This document shows, piece by piece, positions 1 through 5,400 of a stretch of DNA of 5,474 nt. Below the pieces are notes generated by a model. The model worked only from the letters and a program-made list of their open reading frames with translations, was not told where the DNA came from and did not search any database. A program made the position numbers and the translations under genes. The stretch lies in NCBI GenBank assembly GCA_034429695.1, contig DAOUGC010000119.1, forward strand, positions 1-5,474. Direction: 5' to 3'. How positions within the stretch are numbered: the stretch's first letter is position 1; every line of letters begins with the position of its first letter. The stretch comes from DAOUGC01 sp034429695 (GTDB taxonomy: Bacteria; Chloroflexota; Anaerolineae; Anaerolineales; Anaerolineaceae).

Positions 1-7
1 TGCATAC

Positions 8-28
8 CTGGATTCGATCCAGTTTTCT
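8..28 (+). terminator. Possible intrinsic terminator of an upstream gene
   Basis: CTGGAT (8-13) and ATCCAG (17-22) form a 6-bp stem with a TCG loop, followed at once by TTTTCT. Stem plus U-rich tail is the pattern of a short Rho-independent terminator. It would end a gene lying left of the window. The stem is short and only half GC, so the call is weak. Confidence 0.3.
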
Positions 29-30
29 CC

Positions 31-68
31 ATTTAGTAGGATCAGATGGAAAGGATCAGCCCACCCTA
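31..68 (+). repeat. Direct repeat copy A
   Basis: This stretch aligns by eye with 384-420 at about 30 of 38 columns with one gap. The shared blocks include ATTAGT/TTTAGT, CAGATGG and, at the right end, CCCACCCTA. Its right end runs into a half REP unit: CAGCCCACCCTACC at 57-70 is identical to the right arm of the REP pair at 354-367. It also contains GGATCAG twice (39-45 and 53-59). The two copies bracket the gene-free block 71-383, which suggests duplication or insertion in this intergenic space. Confidence 0.5.
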
Positions 69-70
69 CC
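57..70 (-). repeat. Half REP unit (solo arm)
   Basis: CAGCCCACCCTACC is an exact 14-nt copy of the outer arm at 354-367 and the reverse complement of 284-297. The partner arm expected about 9 nt upstream is absent, so this is a truncated or decayed unit. On the minus strand it keeps the GTAG foot found in the complete units. Confidence 0.55.
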
Positions 71-89
71 ACTACGGGAGCTTTGCTTT

Positions 90-105
90 TTCGTGTCATT
101 CGTGT
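90..105 (+). repeat. Short tandem motif TTCGTGT x2
   Basis: TTCGTGT occurs at 90-96 and 99-105, nine bases apart, followed by a run of A. Similar motifs turn up as low-grade intergenic repeats in large bacterial genomes. Nothing in the sequence assigns a function. Confidence 0.3.
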
Positions 106-138
106 TAAAAAAAACATTCATCTCCACACACAAAAACG

Positions 139-270
139 GCGGGATGGAAGACACCGCGCCAGCTTCGCTGGCGACTCGCCCTCCCAGCCGCATCCCGCTG
201 ATTCCTCCCGCCCGTCCCCAACGGACATTGTTGATGCATCAGCGGGCAAAAAAAGGGCGGCAGGGAAGGG
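139..270. repeat. Nested inverted repeats in gene-free DNA
   Basis: Three stems are visible. CGCCAGC (157-163) pairs with GCTGGCG (167-173) across a TTC loop. CCCGCTGAT (194-202) pairs with ATCAGCGGG (238-246). GCGGGATG (139-146) pairs with CATCCCGC (191-198), enclosing the first hairpin but competing with the second for 194-198. An imperfect extension pairs 179-191 with 257-270 (CCC, CCC and GCCGC against GCGGC, GGG and GGG). The open frames crossing here have no SD-start pairing and translate the palindromes, so I do not call a gene. The block may be a non-autonomous palindromic element or decayed repeat debris. Confidence 0.5.
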
Positions 271-283
271 TCCATTGTAGATT

Positions 284-367
284 GGTAGGGTGGGCTGATG
301 CTTTCTCAGCCCACCGAACGTGTGCGGTAAATAACGGTGGGCTGGAAGAACGCCAGCCCACCCTACC
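284..367. repeat. Pair of inverted REP-type hairpins (BIME-like)
   Basis: Two 33-nt units with the same plan, GGTAG then stem GGTGGGCTG, a 9-nt loop and CAGCCCACCG, lie in opposite orientation. Unit 1 is 284-316 on the plus strand and unit 2 is 335-367 on the minus strand, separated by 18 nt. Stems are perfect while the two loops differ (298-306 and 345-353), so the structure is conserved rather than the whole sequence. GTAG directly 5' of the stem matches the REP signature recognised by RAYT (TnpA_REP) enzymes. The outer arms 284-297 and 354-367 also pair perfectly over 14 bp, so the element can fold as two hairpins or as one larger structure. Confidence 0.8.
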
Positions 368-383
368 TTTTTCAACTTGGACT

Positions 384-420
384 AATTAGTTGGAACAGAT
401 GGCAGGAACCTCCCACCCTA
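384..420 (+). repeat. Direct repeat copy B
   Basis: This is the partner of 31-68, at about 30 of 38 aligned columns by eye. Shared blocks include CAGATGG (396-402) and CCCACCCTA (412-420). The right end abuts the extended -10 element of the methyltransferase gene, so the repeat may belong to its promoter region. Confidence 0.5.
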
Positions 421-436
421 TGTTAAAATTTCCACA
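421..436 (+). promoter_or_regulatory. Extended -10 promoter, probably leaderless
   Basis: TG (421-422), one base, then TAAAAT (424-429) matches the extended -10 consensus TGnTATAAT with one change. No good -35 box lies at normal spacing, as is common for extended -10 promoters. A start point about seven bases past the -10 box falls on the A of the methyltransferase ATG at 436. No Shine-Dalgarno sequence precedes that ATG, which fits a leaderless mRNA. Confidence 0.5.
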
Positions 437-1281
437 TGCCATCCAACACAATCTTCTTCGGTGACAACCTGCCCGTGCTGCGCTCGCTGCCGGACGCATC
501 GGTCAACCTCATTTACATTGACCCGCCGTTCAACACCGGCAAACAGCAGGCGCGCACGCAGATCCAAACTGTGCGCTCTGACGAAAACGGCGACCGCACC
601 GGCTTTGGCGGGCAGCGTTACGCCACCCTCAAGGTCGGCTCGCGCGGTTATGCCGATATCTTTGACGACTATATGGCTTTCCTGGAGCCGCGCCTGGTGG
701 AAGCCCGCCGCGTGCTGGCCGAAAACGGCAGCCTGTTCTTTCACATCGATTACCGTGAAGTGCATTACTGCAAGATCCTGCTGGACGGCATCTTTGGGCG
801 CGAGAGCTTCATCAACGAGATCATCTGGGCATACGACTACGGCGCGCGCTCGACCAAAAAGTGGTCGCCCAAACATGACAACATCCTGTGGTACGCCCGC
901 GACCCGCAAAACTACGTCTTCAACGTGGACGAGGTGGAGCGCATTCCCTACATGGCGCCCGGCCTGGTTGGCCCTGAAAAAGCCGCGCGCGGCAAACTGC
1001 CCACCGACACATGGTGGCACACCATCGTCCCCACCAACTCACGTGAAAAAACCGGTTACCCCACCCAGAAACCACTCGGAGTCATCCGGCGCATCCTGCT
1101 GGCTTCATCCTGCCCGGGCGACCTGGTGATGGACTTCTTTGCCGGCTCGGGCACGCTGGGCGCTGCCGCGCTGGAACTGGGCAGGCGCTTCATCCTGGTG
1201 GATGACAACCCCCAGGCCATTGAAGTCATGCGCACGCGTTTTAACAGCCATGACAGCATTGCCTGGCTCAACACCCCCTGA
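436..1281 (+). CDS. Beta-class amino DNA methyltransferase (N4-C or N6-A)
   Basis: This 281-residue protein should transfer a methyl group from S-adenosylmethionine to an exocyclic amino group of cytosine or adenine in DNA (N6_N4_Mtase family). Catalytic motif IV, DPPF, is at residues 29-32. The TQKP motif preceding the SAM fold is at 210-213, and the SAM-binding motif I, DFFAGSG, is at 233-239, with an acidic pair at 256-257 as motif II. Motif IV before motif I defines the beta class; residues about 120-205 between them would be the target-recognition region, including a KHDNILWY stretch typical of the family. An in-frame TAA at 424-426 leaves ATG 436 as the start. The length suits a compact, complete enzyme. 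No restriction endonuclease or specificity gene is in the window, so it looks solitary. The target sequence cannot be read from this data. Confidence 0.93.
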   Translation: MPSNTIFFGDNLPVLRSLPDASVNLIYIDPPFNTGKQQARTQIQTVRSDENGDRTGFGGQRYATLKVGSRGYADIFDDYMAFLEPRLVEARRVLAENGSLFFHIDYREVHYCKILLDGIFGRESFINEIIWAYDYGARSTKKWSPKHDNILWYARDPQNYVFNVDEVERIPYMAPGLVGPEKAARGKLPTDTWWHTIVPTNSREKTGYPTQKPLGVIRRILLASSCPGDLVMDFFAGSGTLGAAALELGRRFILVDDNPQAIEVMRTRFNSHDSIAWLNTP

Positions 1282-1341
1282 CCGGACACCCTGCTCAAGC
1301 CATATTCGCGCGCAAAAATATCATCCCTCATCCTGCTTTTA

Positions 1342-1370
1342 TGCTATTCTATTAAAACATTTCAGGAGGG
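1342..1370 (+). promoter_or_regulatory. Candidate promoter and strong RBS of lipoprotein gene
   Basis: TG (1342-1343), one base, then TATTCT (1345-1350) is a weak extended -10 match. No convincing -35 is seen. AGGAGGG at 1364-1370 is a near-perfect Shine-Dalgarno six bases before ATG 1377 and fixes the start. This would be the main promoter of the three-gene cluster. The RBS is secure; the promoter is tentative. Confidence 0.45.
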
Positions 1371-1376
1371 ACGGGT

Positions 1377-2234
1377 ATGTTCACGCCGCGATCTGTTCGC
1401 TTGTTTTTGATCAGCCTGACGCTGCTGTGCGCCACTGCTCTGGTTTGCGCCGGCTGCAGGCCCAATGAGGCGCAAATGCGCGCCACCGAAACTTCCATCG
1501 CAGCGTTCATTTATGCCTCACTCACCCAGGCGGTTCCCACTGCCACACCCCCCTCCCCGCCAACACAGGTTCCCACCCCTGCCCCAACATTGACCATCAC
1601 ACCTCCGCCGACCGTGCATGCGGTGGTACGCACCGAGCGCCTCAACCTGCGCGAGGGCCCCGGTGAGGAGTATCCCATCATCAGCGCACTGCCGCGCGAC
1701 ACCATGGCGCTGGTTACCGGCGCTTACCAGAATTGCGATTGGCTGCTGGTGCGCGCTGGAAATGGACTTTCCGGCTGGGTCAAGACCGGACAGGGTTATT
1801 CCACCTACGATGCGCAATGCGCCGTCATCCCGCCCGGGCTGTTCCGCCCGCTCAACGGGGCGCTGGTATACGATGCGCGCGCAGGCGAAGGCTCTGGCAG
1901 CCTTAATGTGCAGAATGTACTCACCACCGACACCGTCATGGTACTGATCGGCGCACAGGATCAAAAGGTGCTTGCCTTTTATGTGCGCGCAGGAGAAACC
2001 TTCAACTTTACCGGTATCCCCGATGGCGATTTGCGTGTATATTATTCAGTAGGCAGCGATTGGAACTGGTCCACAGGCAGTTTCACCATCGCCAATGCTT
2101 ACCGTCAGTACAATCAGCCTTACACTTTCACCGTCACCGATGGATTGGGCAGTGTTTATTTGATGACCATCGAACAAAGCCCAGCCGGTGTGACCGATAT
2201 TCCCATGGAGACCTTCCCGGTACTGATCCCGTAA
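1377..2234 (+). CDS. Secreted lipoprotein with bacterial SH3 domain
   Basis: The 285-residue product starts with a charged n-region and a hydrophobic segment (about 7-26) ending in CAGC, so Cys27 is the likely lipidated residue of a signal peptidase II site, although Cys at -3 is unusual. Arg at +2 gives no reason to expect retention away from the outer face of the membrane. A Thr/Pro-rich stalk covers about 50-80. An SH3b domain follows at about 83-140, with the LNLREGPG signature (89-96), YPII (99-102), and Trp122 and Trp134. Such domains usually bind cell-wall or surface ligands. Cys120 and Cys148 could form a disulfide. Residues 158-268 form a second, beta-rich module (GSGSLNVQN, FYVRAGETF, IPDGDLRVYYSVGSDW) that I recognise as recurring in exported proteins but cannot name. 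No catalytic residues are evident. It lies 36 nt upstream of the channel gene and is probably co-transcribed. Confidence 0.9.
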   Translation: MFTPRSVRLFLISLTLLCATALVCAGCRPNEAQMRATETSIAAFIYASLTQAVPTATPPSPPTQVPTPAPTLTITPPPTVHAVVRTERLNLREGPGEEYPIISALPRDTMALVTGAYQNCDWLLVRAGNGLSGWVKTGQGYSTYDAQCAVIPPGLFRPLNGALVYDARAGEGSGSLNVQNVLTTDTVMVLIGAQDQKVLAFYVRAGETFNFTGIPDGDLRVYYSVGSDWNWSTGSFTIANAYRQYNQPYTFTVTDGLGSVYLMTIEQSPAGVTDIPMETFPVLIP

Positions 2235-2258
2235 CCGGTTCCCAATACAATCTGCTGC

Positions 2259-2265
2259 AAGGAGG
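2259..2265 (+). promoter_or_regulatory. RBS that fixes a TTG start
   Basis: AAGGAGG lies five bases before TTG 2271. The next in-frame ATG (2313) has no comparable SD and would remove the cytoplasmic N-terminal residues, so the TTG start is preferred. Confidence 0.8.
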
Positions 2266-2270
2266 CTGCA

Positions 2271-4172
2271 TTGAACCCCAATATTCGATTTTCTGACCGT
2301 CTGCGGTACTGGATGGACAATCTATTCTCACGCGGCACCGGCGCGCTGATCGCGTCGCTGGGGGTGCTGTCTGTGGTGCTGATTGTCATCTCCGCCCTGA
2401 TCATCACCCTCACCGGTTTCACCCAGGTGGGCGATGAGCCGTACCAGTTTGGAGAAGCCGTCTGGCTGACCCTGATGCGCACCCTCGACGCCGGAACCAT
2501 GGGTGGTGACACCGGCTGGGGCTTCCGCTTCATCATGCTGATCCTGCCCACCATGGGCGGCATCTTTATCATCAGCACCTTCATCGGCGTCCTGTCCAGC
2601 GGCATTGAAGGCAAACTGGAGGAGTTGCGCAAGGGACGCTCGCGAGTGATCGAGAGCGATCACACCATCATCCTGGGCTGGTCCGAGCAGATCTTCACCA
2701 TCATCACCGAGCTGGTGGCTGCCAATGAAAACCTGCCTCATTCCACCATCGTCATCCTCGGCGACAAGGACAAGCTGGAGATGGACGGGGAGATTGCCAC
2801 CAAGGTGGAGAGCACCGGCCGCACCCGTGTGGTCACCCGCAGCGGCTCGCCCATGGAAATGGCCGACCTGGCGCTGATCTCGCTCAACACCGCCAAATCC
2901 ATCATTGCCATTTCGCCTGACACCCCCGACCCCGATTCGGAAGTGATCAAGACCGTGCTGGCCATCACGCATCACCCCAACCGGCGCAAAGAGGCTTACA
3001 ACATCGTGGCGGAGATCCGCGACCTGAAGAACATGGACGCCGCCCAGGTGGTTGGGCACGGCGAGGTGGAATGGGTCATGGTCGGCGACCTGGTGGCGCG
3101 CGTGATCGCCCAGACCTGCCGCCAGAGCGGCCTCTCAGTGGTCTATACCGAGCTGCTGGACTTCGGCGGCGATGAAATTTACTTCGCTCCCATACCGGCC
3201 CTCACCGGCAAGACCTTCGGCGAAACCCTGCGCTGGTTCGACACCAACGCCGTGCTGGGCATCCAGACCGCCGCAGGCAGTGTCTCGCTCAACCCACCCA
3301 TGAACACCGTGTTACAGGAAGGCGACCGCCTGATCCTCATCGCCGCTGACGACGATCAGATCAAGGTCAGCCCCAGCCTGGGCGAGGTGACCGAGACCGC
3401 CATTATCACTGCGCCCGCGTTGGAAGCGCATCCGGAACGCAATCTGATCCTTGGTTGGAACTGGCGCGGCTGTGCGATCATCAATGAACTGGATCAATAC
3501 GTTGCGCCGGGTTCATCCACCACCATCGTTTCAGATAATACCGACATTCCCAACATGCTGTCCGAATACTGCCAGGCGCTTGATCATCAAAAGGTTGTAT
3601 ATCATCGCGGCGACCCCACCAACCGGCGCGTGCTGGAAAGCATCCGTGTTGAGGAGTTTAACCACGTCATCCTGCTCTCCAATTCCGACGGTGGTGGGCA
3701 GCAACAGGCCGATGCACGCACGCTGATCACCCTGCTGCATCTGCGCGACATGGCCGACAGGGGCGGGCACAACTTCTCAATCGTGACCGAGATGCTGGAC
3801 ATCCGCAACCGCAACCTGGCTGACGTTGCCCGCGCCGATGACTTCATCGTCAGCGACAAACTGGTCAGCCTGATGCTGGCGCAAATTTCTGAAAACAAAT
3901 ACCTCAACGCCGTCTTCGCCGATTTCTTCGACCCGGAAGGCTCCGAGATTTATTTGAAACCGGTGGGCGAATACGTCACCCCATGCCAGCCGGTAAACTT
4001 CCACACCGTGGTGGAAGCCGCCCGCCGCCGCAATCAGGTGGCGTTTGGATACCGCATCACTGCCGACGGACGCGAAGCTTCCCGCCAGTACGGCGTGCAC
4101 GTCAACCCGCTCAAGTCTGAGCTGGTCACCTTCCAGCCCGAAGACCGCATCATTGTATTGTCTGAGGATTAG
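2271..4172 (+). CDS. CASTOR/POLLUX-type ion channel with two RCK regions
   Basis: This 633-residue membrane protein belongs to the bacterial relatives of the plant nuclear channels CASTOR and POLLUX (DMI1). A short N-terminus is followed by TM1 (about 24-50), a pore helix and filter region (about 60-84, with TLDAGTMGGDTG at 71-82) and TM2 (about 87-111). EGKLEELRKGRSRVIE (113-128) links the pore to the cytoplasm and is strongly characteristic of the family. The first RCK/TrkA-N-like Rossmann unit starts at HTIILGWSEQ (131-140). A second repeats the pattern at RNLILGWNWRG (390-400). The rest forms a regulatory gating ring, expected to assemble as a tetramer and respond to ions or nucleotides. 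Length is normal for the family and no frameshift is seen. Translation starts at TTG behind AAGGAGG. Ion selectivity is unknown: plant members have been reported as K+ or Ca2+ channels, and the filter lacks the classical GYG. The gene sits between the lipoprotein and phosphorylase genes and ends 3 nt before the latter. Confidence 0.94.
   Translation: MNPNIRFSDRLRYWMDNLFSRGTGALIASLGVLSVVLIVISALIITLTGFTQVGDEPYQFGEAVWLTLMRTLDAGTMGGDTGWGFRFIMLILPTMGGIFIISTFIGVLSSGIEGKLEELRKGRSRVIESDHTIILGWSEQIFTIITELVAANENLPHSTIVILGDKDKLEMDGEIATKVESTGRTRVVTRSGSPMEMADLALISLNTAKSIIAISPDTPDPDSEVIKTVLAITHHPNRRKEAYNIVAEIRDLKNMDAAQVVGHGEVEWVMVGDLVARVIAQTCRQSGLSVVYTELLDFGGDEIYFAPIPALTGKTFGETLRWFDTNAVLGIQTAAGSVSLNPPMNTVLQEGDRLILIAADDDQIKVSPSLGEVTETAIITAPALEAHPERNLILGWNWRGCAIINELDQYVAPGSSTTIVSDNTDIPNMLSEYCQALDHQKVVYHRGDPTNRRVLESIRVEEFNHVILLSNSDGGGQQQADARTLITLLHLRDMADRGGHNFSIVTEMLDIRNRNLADVARADDFIVSDKLVSLMLAQISENKYLNAVFADFFDPEGSEIYLKPVGEYVTPCQPVNFHTVVEAARRRNQVAFGYRITADGREASRQYGVHVNPLKSELVTFQPEDRIIVLSED
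4163..4168 (+). promoter_or_regulatory. RBS inside channel gene for the GTG start
   Basis: TGAGGA, inside the last codons of the channel gene, sits seven bases before GTG 4176. With only three bases between the channel stop and this start, the two genes are probably translationally coupled. Confidence 0.6.
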
Positions 4173-4175
4173 AGC

Positions 4176-4940
4176 GTGAACGAACTGCCACCCATTCTGG
4201 AATTTGACCCCGACCCGCACGGCATCATCAGCCCCACCGGCTTTGAGCTGTCGTGCGGGCCGCAGGAACGCCTGGTGGTGTGCTTCTTTCAGGAGATCCT
4301 GGAGGAGCGCGCTGCCGACGGACGCCTGAAGTTTGTGGGCAAGAACCACTCCGAAATCGGCGACCACCCCGTGTATATCACCTCGGTGGATGGCCGTGAC
4401 GTGCTGGTGATGCACCCCGGCGTGGGCGCACCGCTGGCCGCCGGTCTGCTGGATGACATGACCCCGCTTGGCATCCGGCATGTGATCGCCTGCGGCGGCG
4501 CTGGTGTGCTGCAACGCGAAATTGCCGTCGGACACCCGGTGATCATCTCATCCGCGGTGCGCGACGAGGGCACGTCCTACCATTACATGCCGCCTTCACG
4601 CGAGGCTTTTGCCAGCCCGCGCGCCGTGCAGGTCCTGCAGCAGGTGTTCGCCGAAGCCGGTCTGCCGGCGGTAACCGGCAAGTCATGGACGACGGACGCC
4701 TTCTTCCGCGAGACCCCGGCCAAACGCGACCGGCGCGTTCAGGAAGGCTGCCTGGTGGTGGAAATGGAAGCATCCGCCTTCTTTGCCGTTGCCCACCTGC
4801 GCGGTTTTGAGATCGGTCAGGTGGTGTATGGCGGCGATCTGGTGGTCCCCGAAGGTTGGGATGCACGCGAATGGAACACCCGCCGCGCCCCGCGCGAATT
4901 ACTGCTGGATTGCGCTTTGAAGGCAGCAGCGGGAATGTAA
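4176..4940 (+). CDS. Nucleoside phosphorylase family protein
   Basis: This 254-residue cytoplasmic enzyme of the PNP/UDP phosphorylase superfamily (PNP_UDP_1) is close in length to bacterial uridine phosphorylase. Visible family motifs, in order, are PGVGAP (81-86), CGGAGVLQ (106-113), RDEGTSYHY (129-137), WTTDAFFRET (171-180), the ribose-contacting VVEMEAS (194-200) and an acidic GGD (219-221). The expected reaction is reversible cleavage of a nucleoside to base and ribose 1-phosphate. By-eye alignment to E. coli uridine phosphorylase places alanine and glycine (105 and 108) where that enzyme has its phosphate-binding Arg91 and Thr94, so a variant phosphate site or hydrolysis is possible. 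The substrate is not readable. GTG 4176 is the only sensible start: it follows TGAGGA, and the first internal Met is residue 80. The gene is the last of the lipoprotein-channel cluster. Confidence 0.9.
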   Translation: MNELPPILEFDPDPHGIISPTGFELSCGPQERLVVCFFQEILEERAADGRLKFVGKNHSEIGDHPVYITSVDGRDVLVMHPGVGAPLAAGLLDDMTPLGIRHVIACGGAGVLQREIAVGHPVIISSAVRDEGTSYHYMPPSREAFASPRAVQVLQQVFAEAGLPAVTGKSWTTDAFFRETPAKRDRRVQEGCLVVEMEASAFFAVAHLRGFEIGQVVYGGDLVVPEGWDAREWNTRRAPRELLLDCALKAAAGM

Positions 4941-4947
4941 TCAGACG

Positions 4948-5013
4948 AGCAGGTGGTGGATGGTAGGAAGGAGGAAGCGATTGCCACTTTCCACCTGTTA
5001 TCTACCACCTGCT
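4948..5013 (+). repeat. 66-nt long hairpin between genes
   Basis: AGCAGGTGGT (4948-4957) pairs perfectly with ACCACCTGCT (5004-5013). The stem continues inward with wobble and Watson-Crick pairs to 4967/4994, then after a two-base mismatch to 4974/4987, and ends near a GATT loop. Of 31 opposed positions I count 21 Watson-Crick, 6 G-U and 4 mismatches. All six imperfect pairs that can form do so as G-U only in plus-strand RNA. There is no U-run after it (CATATAAAC), so it is not a classical terminator. It could stabilise the 3' end of the phosphorylase mRNA or be a copy of a dispersed palindrome. Confidence 0.7.
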
Positions 5014-5016
5014 TCA

Positions 5017-5047
5017 TATAAACTTCTCGATTTTTGACATCACAGGA
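5017..5047 (+). promoter_or_regulatory. Candidate -10 box and RBS of PAS gene
   Basis: TATAAA (5017-5022) is one base from the -10 consensus, with no clear -35 (the position falls inside the hairpin arm). AGGA (5044-5047) lies eight bases before ATG 5056 and is an acceptable RBS. TTGACA at 5034-5039 is present but has no -10 partner before the gene. Confidence 0.35.
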
Positions 5048-5055
5048 ATAAATCC

Positions 5056-5397
5056 ATGAACCTTCCCGCCTGGGTACAGGGTTTCCCCGGCGCCATGACG
5101 GTGTGCGACCGCGACGGCGTGATCCTCTACATGAACGACACAGCCGCGCGCGTTTTTGAGAAGGACGGCGGCTTCGCGCTGATCGGATCAAACGTGCTGG
5201 ACTGCCACCCCGAGCCGGCCCGCAGCAAATTGCTGGACATGCTCAGAAGCGGCCAGAGCAACGTCTACACCATTGAAAAAAAGGGCGTCAAAAAGCTGGT
5301 TCACCAATCCCCCTGGTATGAAAACGGCGAATACGCCGGCTTTGTCGAGCTGTCGCTGGCGATCCCGTTTGAAATGCCGCATTTTGTTCGAAAATAA
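5056..5397 (+). CDS. Small stand-alone PAS-domain protein
   Basis: The 113-residue protein is essentially one PAS fold with no attached kinase, cyclase or DNA-binding domain. The N-terminal strands carry the usual PAS start, TVCDRDGVILYMNDTAARVF (15-34). The middle holds GSNVLDCHPEP (44-54) with Cys50-His51, and the C-terminal strands are NVYTIEKKGVKKLVHQSPWY (69-88) and NGEYAGFVELSL (90-101), ending in FEMPHFVRK. The CHP segment followed by an ML/IL-x-SG helix resembles the PAS module at the end of DUF438 proteins. It likely binds a small ligand or cofactor and signals through a partner protein; His51 or Cys50 are candidate ligand contacts, which is inference. It has its own RBS, lies 115 nt after the phosphorylase gene beyond a hairpin, and may be a separate transcription unit. 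Confidence 0.9.
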   Translation: MNLPAWVQGFPGAMTVCDRDGVILYMNDTAARVFEKDGGFALIGSNVLDCHPEPARSKLLDMLRSGQSNVYTIEKKGVKKLVHQSPWYENGEYAGFVELSLAIPFEMPHFVRK

Positions 5398-5400
5398 GGG

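Noticed and set aside
8..31. tRNA-like 3' end (TTCGA with flanking CTGG/CCAG and a later CCA)
   Set aside because: The loop lacks two bases for a T-arm, the pair next to the loop is A-T rather than the invariant G-C, and CCA is at the wrong distance. No other tRNA arm is visible.
284..367. CRISPR array or transposon ends
   Set aside because: Only two copies exist, in inverted orientation with an 18-nt gap; no regular spacers, transposase or target-site duplication. REP architecture fits better.
83..389. Overlapping open frames on both strands (plus 83-280 and 93-389; minus 118-375)
   Set aside because: They run through palindromes and REP arms, lack SD sequences, show no domain, and translate repeat motifs such as VGWA and QPTLP.
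418..1020. Minus-strand 200-codon frame
   Set aside because: Antisense shadow of the methyltransferase, whose motifs are unmistakable on the plus strand.
1303..1322. ATATT...AATAT inverted repeat after the methyltransferase stop
   Set aside because: The stem is five A-T pairs with no U-tail; too weak to call a terminator.
2328..3059. Minus-strand 243-codon frame
   Set aside because: Shadow of the channel gene; His/Gly/Asp-rich composition produced by GC-rich codons read backwards.
3777..4535. Minus-strand 252-codon frame
   Set aside because: It spans the channel-phosphorylase junction antisense to two well-supported genes, and has no recognisable domain.
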